A DNA stretch of 64,000 nucleotides from Plasmodium relictum (lineage: Eukaryota; Apicomplexa; Aconoidasida; Haemosporida; Plasmodiidae), in NCBI RefSeq assembly GCF_900005765.1, contig NC_041685.1, positions 558,001 to 622,000 on the forward strand, read 5' to 3'. The stretch's first letter is position 1. Each line of letters opens with the position of its first letter. Below, piece by piece: positions 11,523 to 21,188 of the stretch. Both the position numbers and the translations under genes were made by a program. The notes beneath the pieces were generated by a model that saw only the letters and a list, made by a program, of their open reading frames with translations, searched no databases and had not been told where the DNA came from.

Positions 11523-12201
11523 CTATTTTATTTTAAAATAGAAAAGTGTCAAAAAAAAAGAAAAGAAAAAAAAGCTCTTTTTTTTTATCCTATAACAAGC
11601 AAATGATAAAAATAAAAATGAATAAAAAAATTACAATTCAAAATTGTTAAAAGATAAAAAAAATAAAATAAAATAAAATAATATACACATATATATAGGA
11701 AATTTTTTTTTTTATTATCAATTAGTTTTATGATCTATGTTAAAAGTGAGCATGCTAAATTTAAGAAGCATAGGTATTTTATAAATTTATAGTAATTTAA
11801 AAATTTTAATATCTTATTAAGGAATATTATTTAAAAATTAAAAAAAAAAAATTAAAATTGTCTTATATTTTTAAATTTTACTATTGAAAATATCTTTTGC
11901 TTTTATTTAATCATATATTCATTGTTTTCAGTAGAATACACTTATTATAAGATTTTAATAAAATAATATTGAACAAGAGAAATATTTATTTGGATTTTAA
12001 AAAAATATTAAAACATAGATAAGCTTTTTTGCAATTGAACAGAGAAATATAATAAATAATTTTTCTTTAAAAAAGCACTTACGAAATATAAATGATATAA
12101 CCATGTAAAAAATTTTATTAAATTTATTTTTTAAATAAATTTTAGTAAAATAATAGAAATATAATAATAATAATATTATATACAACAATATTTGCTTGAC
12201 A

Positions 12202-12381
12202 ATGTTGAGGATACATAAAATGAATAACCAATATTTTGTGAATGTGCTTAATATGTTTAAGCCTTTTTATAAAAGAAGTTTTAACAGTATTTACATAGAG
12301 AAAAAAATAAATACATGTATAAGTACATATGTAGATAATAATTATAGTTATTTTTGTATTTTAAAAAAAAGTAGCTTCTAA
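12202..12381 (+). CDS. Doubtful 59-residue ORF
   Basis: ATG 12202 to the TAA at 12379–12381 encodes a basic peptide beginning MLRIHKMNNQYFVNVLNMF and rich in Lys, Arg, Asn, Ser and Tyr. The first 30 residues would suit a mitochondrial presequence, and Gly is absent. I find no splice partner, no domain and no homology that I recognise. It lies 550 bases upstream of the Tom5-like gene on the same strand. It could be a lineage-specific small protein, an unpaired exon or chance. Confidence 0.2.
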   Translation: MLRIHKMNNQYFVNVLNMFKPFYKRSFNSIYIEKKINTCISTYVDNNYSYFCILKKSSF

Positions 12382-12932
12382 CTTTTCTGGGAAATATAAA
12401 TTATAAGAAACATTCAAATGCATTTAAGAAATATATATGAGAATATATTTTAACTTTTTTATATAGAGAAGTATATTCAAAATTTTTTTTTGATATTTTA
12501 ACGTTTATACATCTTTTTTTTTCATATCTTCATATGTATTTATGAAGAAACAAAAAAAAAATTCTTTAAATTTAAAAAATATATTAAAAATTTATATGTA
12601 TATATTTAATAAAATAATAAAATAAAAAAACTATTTTCATATAATATATATATATATATATAGATAGATTTTTTTTTCTCTGAAAATAATATATCGGATA
12701 TTTTTGTAAAACAATTTTAATTAAAAAAAAAAAAAATTATTAAGATATTTTCTTTTTTATATAAGATTAGTAATTTTATTTTTTTAATATATATAATTTG
12801 AAAAAAAAAAATTATACAATTTATAATGATATTTTTTTAATTCTTTTTTTTTAAACATTTAATTTTAAAATTTATTTTTTATATATATTTTTTTATTTTA
12901 ATAATATTTTTTTCTTTTAAAAAATTGTAAAA

Positions 12933-13082
12933 ATGTTTTTGTTAAATAGTGAAAACGAAGAATCTCCCAAAGATATCTTACTAAATGAACTAAAGTATAA
13001 AATAAGAATCTTGGCTGGTATTATTTTTGTAATAAGAACTGTTCCAATGGTAATTGATGTATTCAATAAAAAAAATGAATGA
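12933..13082 (+). CDS. 49-residue single-TM protein, Tom5-like
   Basis: ATG to TGA in one exon, encoding MFLLNSENEESPKDILLNEL, then KYKIRILAGIIFVIRTVPMV and a short IDVFNKKNE tail. The layout matches human TOM5 (51 aa): an MF start, an acidic head, a basic segment, one membrane helix with an arginine and a proline near its end (RTVP here, RVTP in TOM5), and a short basic tail. TOM5 is a tail-anchored accessory subunit of the mitochondrial outer-membrane translocase. The match is short, so assignment rests on length, topology and the helix motif. Dense non-AT codons (Ser-Pro-Lys-Asp, Gly, Pro) in very AT-rich surroundings support its being real. Any single-TM microprotein is the alternative. 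Confidence 0.6.
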   Translation: MFLLNSENEESPKDILLNELKYKIRILAGIIFVIRTVPMVIDVFNKKNE

Positions 13083-13946
13083 AGATAAAAGGGATTAGTT
13101 ATAAACAGAATATGACAATTTTATTTTTCATAAATATTATAATACATAATTTAATAACTTATTATATCAAAAACATAGGATGCTTTATTTTTTTATAAAA
13201 TTGAAATACAATAATAAAAAAGAATATTCACTGAGGAATTAAGTTAAAATGTATATATAATTTTTTCATTTAAAATAATATAAAAAATTTATATAACAAA
13301 AAAATTTTTATCCTAGATTTGATTTTTTCATGAGATTTAACTAATTTAATTATAATTTTTAAAAATGTTATTAATTTTATAGATCAAAATATATTTACAT
13401 ATTTATATTTTTTTTTATAACATATTTTTTATTGATTTTGTTTTAAAATGAAACATGAATTAAAAAAAAAAAATTTCATTTAAAATATTAAATAAAAAAA
13501 AAAAAAACTTGAATCATTTTGTCAGAATAAGTTTAAAATTTTTTTAAATTATAATTTATTTCCTATTTAAAATTTCTTTAGCACTATTATATTTTTTTTT
13601 ATAAAATTTATTTATATTACTTCAATTAAAAATAAATTACTTTTTCTTTTCCTTTTAATTTAATTGGAATATACTTTTTTTTTAAAGTTTTGTTTTTGTA
13701 AATTTTTTATGAAGATTATTTTTTCAGTTTAAATAAATCAATTTTCAATGTTCTTTTTAAACAGATTATTTATTAGAAATAATTTTTTCCCTTATTTTTT
13801 TTCTTAACTTTTCTATCATATATTCATGTGAAAGTTACACTTTTATTTTCTTATGATATATGAAGTTAATGATAATAAAATAAATCTTTTTTTGTTTATC
13901 TTTTAACATATTTATATATATATGAAACTGTAGGAAAAAAGACGAT
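13083..13946. other. AT-rich gap before ZNHIT3
   Basis: This is the 3' flank of the Tom5-like gene and the promoter and 5' UTR of ZNHIT3. It is all A/T runs; nothing further is seen. Confidence 0.5.
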
Positions 13947-14705
13947 ATGGATGAATATGAATATAACTATAGCTACGATATAGAAAATTATGGAAGTAAT
14001 TTTGATGATAATATTATGAGTTATAATGATGCTAATTGCTTAAATGTGGAAAGGCCTTTTAATAATTTTGAAGATAATTTTTATTTATCTGATGAAGATA
14101 TAGAAAAAGACAAGGAAAAAGAATATTTTTCATCCATAAATAATAATAGCACTTTAAAAAATGAAAAAGAGTTAGATAAAATTATTAATAAAAATTCAAT
14201 TTTTAAGAAAAGAAAAGTTTATAATGATTCCATTTTTAATAATAAAAAAGTTAAAAAAAATGAAGACTTATGTATTATATGTTTAAAAAATGAAAAAAAA
14301 TATAAATTTACTTGTTGCTATGAATATTATTGCTCATTACAATGTTTTAATAAACATAATAAAAAGGAATGCTTAAAGAAAAAAAAAAATAAATTAAATG
14401 AAACAAAAAATGCAAATAATTATGATAATAATAATAGTACAAATAATAACTTTTATGCTTTAAATAACAATAATATTTATGAATCAAATGAAGATTACAC
14501 AGAAGACAATATTCTAACAGAAGAGCAAAAACTTAAGCTAAAAGAAGATTTAGAATTAAAGTTATTGCTAAAAAATAAGTATGTTCGTTCAGTTTTTAAT
14601 CAGTTTATATCATCGAATGATAAAATATCATATTTGTCCCATTATGTAAATGACCCAGTAATTATTCAAGTTATTGATCAAATTATGAAAACAATAGATA
14701 ACTGA
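13947..14705 (+). CDS. ZNHIT3: HIT-type zinc-finger protein, ZNHIT3/Hit1-like
   Basis: A single exon of 252 aa. The zf-HIT module occupies residues 109–142, with Cys109, Cys112, Cys123, Cys124, Cys129, Cys133, His137 and Cys142 (motif CIICLKNEKKYKFTCC, then YCSLQCFNKH). The C-terminus from about 195 (LELKLLLKNKYVRSVFNQFI, then DKISYLSHYVNDPVIIQVID) matches the ZNHIT3 C-terminal helical pair, where LL…LR…L is followed by DK…M…EP. ZNHIT3/Hit1 works with NUFIP/Rsa1 to assemble box C/D snoRNPs in the nucleus. The protein is longer than human ZNHIT3 (155 aa) because of an acidic N-terminal 100 residues and an Asn-rich linker. It converges with CAP-G; the stop codons are 249 bases apart. Confidence 0.8.
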   Translation: MDEYEYNYSYDIENYGSNFDDNIMSYNDANCLNVERPFNNFEDNFYLSDEDIEKDKEKEYFSSINNNSTLKNEKELDKIINKNSIFKKRKVYNDSIFNNKKVKKNEDLCIICLKNEKKYKFTCCYEYYCSLQCFNKHNKKECLKKKKNKLNETKNANNYDNNNSTNNNFYALNNNNIYESNEDYTEDNILTEEQKLKLKEDLELKLLLKNKYVRSVFNQFISSNDKISYLSHYVNDPVIIQVIDQIMKTIDN

Positions 14706-14954
14706 TTTAAAAAAAAAGGATCTCAAAAATTTATATACGTATATATATATATATATAGTTTAAAAAAAATTTATATATATTATTAAAGTTTTTATTTATC
14801 CTTGATTTTTTTTTTATAAATACTTATAAATTAAAATAAATGTCTACATATATATTTTTAATTTAAAAAACTATTTTATTTGAAATAATATATACTTAAA
14901 GCCAAAAAAAAAAAAAATAAAATAAAATAAAAAGGATTATAAAATCAATAAAAT

Positions 14955-17900
14955 TTAAAATTTTGAAACAACACTTGAATAACTAGTTCTTTTTAACTTA
15001 TTTAATCTTTTAAATGCCATTGCAGTCGAATCATTGCTATTAAAACTACTATAACTACTACTACCATCATTTAAATCAGTACAGTTTTTCATACTTTCAT
15101 AATCATTTAAGCTAGAACTGCCATCGCTATTTTGTGTATCTTCACTTGAACTCAAATTTAATTCAGTAAACTTATTTTTAATATTATTTTTAACATTAAT
15201 CATGTTATGATAATTTTCGCTTTTTTTTTCTGTATCTTTTATATCTTCTTTATTTCCATTTTTGTATGTTAACTGTCCTTTTTCATTTTGTATTTGATTT
15301 TCAGTATTATTTATAACGGGATTATTTTCACTAATGATCTTACTGTCTTGGCTATTTTTATTATCATCTTTTTCATTCATTATTTTTATTTCCTTATCTT
15401 TCTCAACATATTCATTAACCATTTCATTTTTTATATTGGAATTTTTTTTTTTTCTTCCTCTCTTTTTAACTATCTTCTGAGAATTTTCATCTTTGTTCTC
15501 ATCAGATATGCATGTATTATTAATTTGATCCAATATTTCTTGTTTGGACATTTCATCTTCATTAATATGATCTAAACTTCGTGGTATTATTGGATAAGAA
15601 AAATCTCTTGAAGTCAATTTTCCTATATAATTTGCATAATCTTCAATAATTTCTTGATAAATCGAATCTTCTGTTAATGAATCAATTTGTTTTAAATTTA
15701 ATAAATTATGATTATTTTTATTTTCTTCATTTTCTATTTTATTTTCATTATTTTCAGTTACAATTAAATTTTTTTTAATAAAATAATTTTTAATTTCCTC
15801 AATTTTTTTTTCAATGTGTTCTTTAACAATTTCACAATACTTTATTTCATTTTTTGATCGAATGATATCAGAAGAATGCATACAAAAATTAACTAGCACA
15901 AAAAAACTTTTTAAATCTTTAATAGTAGTGTTTACATTAGCTTGGACACTCTTAAAGCATATAGTATAATTTTTTTTCTCTTTTTCTTGATCTTTTTCAT
16001 TTTCATTTTCATCTTTTTCTTTATCCATTTCCTTCTCCATCTCTTTTTCCATTTCTTTTTCAAATTCCCTTTCAATATCTTTTTCTGTTTCTTTTTTTTC
16101 AATTTTATCTTCTAATGGATTAATTTTTCTTTTTCTTCCTCTCTTCTTAACTTCTTTCATTTCGTAATTTCTCTTTTTTTCTAAACTATTAACATCACTG
16201 AGATCATGAAAGAGATATATTTGAATTACTTTATATATCAATTCTATTATGTTAGATCTATTAGTTAACGCTATACCTTTTTCTATGATAATTAGAAGAA
16301 TCCATTTTATATACTTTGCAAAATTAGCAACTAAAAAGTTGATATTGGCTTTATGTAATAAAGTAAAAATCATAAATGTGAGAATATTTGTAAAATTGAT
16401 AGTCTTTAGCTTATATTTTAAAACTCCTTCACATGTTTTTAAAATCACTTCTTCAAAAGTATAATGAAAAATTAACAAATTAGTTTCACTCATTGATGGA
16501 TACATAGAAAAAATAGAAAATAAAAATATCTTATCATGTGAATTAATATTCGTAATATTAAAAGTACTAATTTTTTTAAAGTCTTGAACACAGTTGTAGG
16601 TAGATGGAGACATTAAAAAGCACATTTCAAATAATGCTCTTAATTTATGAGACGATGATTTCATTAAACTAAATAACTCTTCATTAGATAACTTATGAAT
16701 ATGATTTCCTAAATATTCCGTTAACAATAATTTGCAATAAACTCTTAAGCAAATAGATTGAATATATTTACTTGTATTTACTACTCCATTTAAATAATTC
16801 CATAAATTTTCTACAGCATCTATAATTAATTCATCGTTATTTAAATGCGGATGAGTCATTAATAAATCTCCTAATACACATATATATATTTCACATCTTA
16901 AAGAATTTATTTCTAGCTTTTCTAATAACTCTTTATATTCATACCAAGCATCTTGATTAACGGAGAAATAATTTAATAAATGCTCATTTGGAGGATTATA
17001 TTCATAAAATATATAATTATTACTAATATCTTCATCAATATTTGCTTTTTTATTTTCTTCTTCGCATGTTGTATTTTTATTTATTATTTTGTCTGTTTGA
17101 ATCATTATATCAATATTGGCCTTATTATATATATTTGGATAAATATTAGAATGAATTTTTTCAATGTTTAATAAACAGTTATTTAATACATCACATGTAT
17201 CAGCAATAGCTGTTTTATATGCATATATTTGCTTCTTTAATTCTTCATCATTACTTATAAACATGCACCAATTTCCTAAGCATTTAGAAACAATAATATC
17301 ATAAAACTGATCTTCTATTTCTTTATCATCCCAATCTGGCATAATAGAACAACAAAAATTTAAAGCAGGCAATAATAACTCATTCGGAAATTCACGAAGG
17401 GCCGAATCAAAAGAACAGTGAGATTTACTTTTGCATAAAAAGCACTCCAATATAAATAAAATTCTTAACCATCTTCTTTTTAATTCTAATCTCAATAAAC
17501 TTAACATCGTTATTTGCTTTAAAAAAATTTGCGTATGCATCCTAATCTGTTCGTGAAATGCATTAATATCATTTTTCTCATTTGTCTCTGCCGTCTTTTC
17601 TTTTTCTGATATTGCATTACTTTCTGCTTCATTTTTTTCATTTTCCTTTTCCTTCCCCATTTCTGTTAAGTCTTTAATTTTCGCTTCAGTTACATCTAAT
17701 TTATGTTGCATTTTTTTGCATAATATTAATAAATGCTCAATAGATAAAGTATTTAAATTTTTTTTTCTTATTATATCAAAGATAGTGTCATTTTCAACAT
17801 TCAATATATTATTAAATATGAATGTTAATGTATTTTTTTCAACATTTTCATTTTTAGATATGTTTTTACTTAATTTTTTTTCATCCTCTATTAAATTAAT

Positions 17901-19997
17901 ATTATTGCTTAAAAATGGATTTTCATTTTCTGTATTATCAAATGGTTCTTTTATTTCAGATATTATACTTAATATTTGATTAGTTAAGTTAATTTCTATT
18001 TCATTTATATCACTATTTTTATTTTTTATATAAATCATTTGTCTTAATAACTCTAAGCATGCATATATATAACTATTACTTAACCAATATGCGCACGTAA
18101 TATGTCCCTTTTGCAATTTGTAGTAATTTACTCCCGTATTATTTAGCATGCATTTTATAATAACTTCTCTTAACGGTCCTGTTAATAAAATTGTTGTACA
18201 ACATTTTAGAATTTTTTCTACTTGATATATTTCTATTATATCTAAATATTTACATATCAATAATAAATTTTTTATGTTACAAATATAATTATAATTTTCA
18301 TTTATATTATCTTCATTTATTAATACATTTTCTTGAATACTAGAATCCCCATTATTATTATCTTCTGTTTCATTTTTATCATTGTTATTGCTATACGATT
18401 CATTTTTTTTAGTTGTATAATAAATGCATTTGTCACAATATGTATCATCAAAAATAGAGGTTTCAATAAATTTTTTTTTTCTATTTTCTTCCAATATTTT
18501 TATATCCAATTTATTCTTTCCGCAAGAACAAAACAAATTTTGGTTATCTGCTTGATCACCTTCATTATTTTCAACACAGTTAATATAATTTTTTCTATTA
18601 TAATATAGCTTTTCATTAAATTTACTCAAACTCAGATAATAATATATAGTATTAATTACTTGTAATGCATCAATTTTCTCTTTCTCTTGTTCATCAGAGA
18701 AATTTTGAACATATACCCGAAGAATATACAATTCTGCTGCATTTAATGAAAATAAATTATTTATACAATAATTAAACCAAGTTTCATTATATGGGCTATC
18801 ATCATTATTACCAGTCAAATTTTTTTCTTCAGAGTTATTATTTTCAAAAACCTCTCTATCTTCATCTACCTCTATAGTATTACTTTTTATATTACCTTTT
18901 CTTACATTATTTAAATGAATCTTACATATTTGTTCTACTATTATATCATTATCTATGTCATTATTTATTAAATGTAACAATAAATTTTCTATTTTATCAT
19001 CAAATAATTGTACCCAATGTATAATCATACTGTAACAACTTTCACGTACTGATTTTTCTTTATCGTTTAATCCACATAATAATAACTCGAACTTCATATC
19101 AGATGGAATGTAAAAATAATAATTTTTTAATTTTTCATATACACTTATTCTTACATTATGATTTATATCATTTATTCTAATTAAAAAGTTTTTCAAAATT
19201 ACTAAATGCTCATAATTGTTATCTTCTATATTTATTGAAATGTTTTTTATTGCATTTATCCTTACAAGGTAGTGAGAATCGTCAAAACATTTCAGATAAC
19301 TTCCCTTAGTATTGAAGTCTTGAAATGGTTCTAATATGATTAAACATAAAACTCTAATATTATGATCTTTGTCATTTAATAAAGATAAGAATATGTTAGC
19401 ATGTTTTTTACATAATTTGTTAGAAACATCAATTTGTAGTGCACATGCTTTTCTAACTAAAGCTCTTATAACTTTACATAAATTAATTCTTTGTTTCCTA
19501 TCTTTAATAAATATATTGTCTAATAATCTATTCCACAATTTGGTGATTAACTCATATTCTTGATTAATATTACTATCTATATTGGTACTTTTTATATTTT
19601 TCTTTTCACTTATTATTACATCACAATAATATAATATATCAAACAAAAATTCTACTATTTTATTAAAATTATCATCTTTAACATTAGTTTTTATGATATT
19701 TAAAAGTATTCTAGAACATAATTCATATATACAATTTTTATTTATATACTTTTTATATTCAATATCATACACATTACCTTTAATAATGTTTTTTAGTATG
19801 TCTTTAATATAAGAAAAACCTGTTTCACTATCATATTTATTTATATAAACATAATGTATTGTTCTTATAATATTTTTTATGTGTATATTTTCATTTCTAA
19901 TTTTTAAACTCATTAAATTTGATATATTATCACTGATATCTTTTACATTTTCATCCTCTTTTTTTTCATTAGTTTTTTTAAGCCTATAGGATTTCAT
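14955..19997 (-). CDS. CAP-G: Condensin complex subunit 3 (CAP-G)
   Basis: A single exon of 1680 aa. The N-terminal ~350 residues are HEAT repeats. CLNDKEKSVRESCYSMIIHW followed by VQLFDDKIENLLLHLI aligns with CAP-G GLNDRSDAVKQAMQKHLLQG followed by WLRFSEGNILELLHRLD; DKDHNIRVLCLIILEPFQD and FDDSHYLVRINAIKNI match neighbouring repeats. A further helical region (about 560–1250) corresponds to the Cnd3 domain. CAP-G is the HEAT subunit of condensin I and organises chromosomes during schizogony; that role is inferred. It is far longer than human CAP-G (about 1015 aa) because of Asn/Asp-rich linkers and a charged tail with a Glu-Lys run and two RGRK clusters. The start is the first ATG after stops; a long (AT)n tract lies 80–110 bases upstream. 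Confidence 0.82.
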   Translation of the reverse strand: MKSYRLKKTNEKKEDENVKDISDNISNLMSLKIRNENIHIKNIIRTIHYVYINKYDSETGFSYIKDILKNIIKGNVYDIEYKKYINKNCIYELCSRILLNIIKTNVKDDNFNKIVEFLFDILYYCDVIISEKKNIKSTNIDSNINQEYELITKLWNRLLDNIFIKDRKQRINLCKVIRALVRKACALQIDVSNKLCKKHANIFLSLLNDKDHNIRVLCLIILEPFQDFNTKGSYLKCFDDSHYLVRINAIKNISINIEDNNYEHLVILKNFLIRINDINHNVRISVYEKLKNYYFYIPSDMKFELLLCGLNDKEKSVRESCYSMIIHWVQLFDDKIENLLLHLINNDIDNDIIVEQICKIHLNNVRKGNIKSNTIEVDEDREVFENNNSEEKNLTGNNDDSPYNETWFNYCINNLFSLNAAELYILRVYVQNFSDEQEKEKIDALQVINTIYYYLSLSKFNEKLYYNRKNYINCVENNEGDQADNQNLFCSCGKNKLDIKILEENRKKKFIETSIFDDTYCDKCIYYTTKKNESYSNNNDKNETEDNNNGDSSIQENVLINEDNINENYNYICNIKNLLLICKYLDIIEIYQVEKILKCCTTILLTGPLREVIIKCMLNNTGVNYYKLQKGHITCAYWLSNSYIYACLELLRQMIYIKNKNSDINEIEINLTNQILSIISEIKEPFDNTENENPFLSNNINLIEDEKKLSKNISKNENVEKNTLTFIFNNILNVENDTIFDIIRKKNLNTLSIEHLLILCKKMQHKLDVTEAKIKDLTEMGKEKENEKNEAESNAISEKEKTAETNEKNDINAFHEQIRMHTQIFLKQITMLSLLRLELKRRWLRILFILECFLCKSKSHCSFDSALREFPNELLLPALNFCCSIMPDWDDKEIEDQFYDIIVSKCLGNWCMFISNDEELKKQIYAYKTAIADTCDVLNNCLLNIEKIHSNIYPNIYNKANIDIMIQTDKIINKNTTCEEENKKANIDEDISNNYIFYEYNPPNEHLLNYFSVNQDAWYEYKELLEKLEINSLRCEIYICVLGDLLMTHPHLNNDELIIDAVENLWNYLNGVVNTSKYIQSICLRVYCKLLLTEYLGNHIHKLSNEELFSLMKSSSHKLRALFEMCFLMSPSTYNCVQDFKKISTFNITNINSHDKIFLFSIFSMYPSMSETNLLIFHYTFEEVILKTCEGVLKYKLKTINFTNILTFMIFTLLHKANINFLVANFAKYIKWILLIIIEKGIALTNRSNIIELIYKVIQIYLFHDLSDVNSLEKKRNYEMKEVKKRGRKRKINPLEDKIEKKETEKDIEREFEKEMEKEMEKEMDKEKDENENEKDQEKEKKNYTICFKSVQANVNTTIKDLKSFFVLVNFCMHSSDIIRSKNEIKYCEIVKEHIEKKIEEIKNYFIKKNLIVTENNENKIENEENKNNHNLLNLKQIDSLTEDSIYQEIIEDYANYIGKLTSRDFSYPIIPRSLDHINEDEMSKQEILDQINNTCISDENKDENSQKIVKKRGRKKKNSNIKNEMVNEYVEKDKEIKIMNEKDDNKNSQDSKIISENNPVINNTENQIQNEKGQLTYKNGNKEDIKDTEKKSENYHNMINVKNNIKNKFTELNLSSSEDTQNSDGSSSLNDYESMKNCTDLNDGSSSYSSFNSNDSTAMAFKRLNKLKRTSYSSVVSKF

Positions 19998-20065
19998 TAT
20001 TCTAATTAGCTAAAAAGTATGAACAAAAATTTCATAAAAAAAAAAAAATAAAGGAAAATTCAAAG

Positions 20066-20115
<50 letters not shown>

Positions 20116-21188
20116 TACAAATCAACACACACATATTTACCTAAGATAATTTTTTATCGTTTTTCCAATAATTGTCATATTCAACAAATATATTAAAACA
20201 TACAAGCTTTAATAAAAAGATAAAAAAAATTGTATATTTAAAAATTTCGTAAAAAAAAAAAAAAATTATAAATTAAAAACAAAATTTTATTAAAATAAAA
20301 AATTACTTTATATAAATAACATAAAAAAAGTTTAAATGAAAAAGCTGTAAATATATATTTTTAAATTATTTTATGAATACTTTTTAAAATAAAACAAGGG
20401 ATACAAAAATATTTCTATAGTTTTCTTTAGCACTAAGAAATATAACTGTATAAATATTTTATATACAAAAATATATAAAATAATCAGGATCAGTTTTATT
20501 AAAAAATATTGAAATTATGAATAAAACGTATTTGGTATGCTAAAAAAAATTAAAGATTCGAATGAGGCATACGCATTTTTTTTGTATTTAATAAAAATTT
20601 TAATTTATTTTATGAATAACATTTTATTATATATTATCAATTTTTTTTTTTTTTTTTTGGAAAATATTTTGCCAAAATATTTGTAAAAGCAAAAGAAAAT
20701 AATAAAGGTTTACTTATATATATATAAATTTTTTTAAACAAAAATAAAGAAAAAAATATTCAAAAGATAGGTATAAGTATAAAATTTTCATGTAACATTT
20801 TGTGTGTAATTTAAAAAAAAAAAATTTAAATACTAAAAATACATATAGATATATTTTTTTCAAACTCATTTAAAAATATTTAGTTGTTTAAAAATTAACG
20901 AAAAATTTAAGAAAATTATTTTATATTTTAAAATAGACACTTTTAAATATATTTAAAAATTAAACACAAAAAATTTAAAAATAATAAAATACGTAAAATA
21001 AATGCATAAAATTTTTTTTTATATTTTGGATTAATTTTGGTAATAAAATTTATTTTATTAGACAATTTTAGAAAATTTTCTTTTTTTTTTTTAATATATA
21101 ACAATTAAAAAAAAAAAAAATTATAATTTCTATGTTACTTCGTTTATAATTTTAATTAGTATCAATATATATATATACTCATATATTT
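19998..21188. other. AT-rich gap between CAP-G and OGG1
   Basis: It contains the CAP-G promoter with an (AT)n tract at 20073–20110 and the 3' flank of OGG1. A 49-codon plus-strand frame at 20537 was considered and rejected. Confidence 0.5.
20073..20110. repeat. (AT)n microsatellite
   Basis: About 38 bases of uninterrupted AT dinucleotide in the 5' flank of CAP-G. Confidence 0.9.

Larger units (their letters stand above)
9356..12932. other. Long AT-rich gap, divergent HoMu / Tom5-like flank
   Basis: A 3.6 kb divergent intergenic region. It holds (TA)n tracts (9638–9660, 9791–9852, 12640–12661), a repeated GCAGTTGCATG motif near 10221 and 10254, a TGCATGC hairpin at 10654–10681, and one doubtful small ORF at 12202. 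I find no other gene. Confidence 0.5.

Noticed and set aside
20550-20575. tRNA T-arm-like GATTCGAAT
   Set aside because: No acceptor stem, anticodon arm or CC pairing around it.
20537-20686. 49-codon plus-strand frame starting MLKKIKDSNEAYAFF
   Set aside because: After 15 residues it becomes Phe/Ile/Leu from a T-run and lies between two minus-strand genes; no homology recognised.
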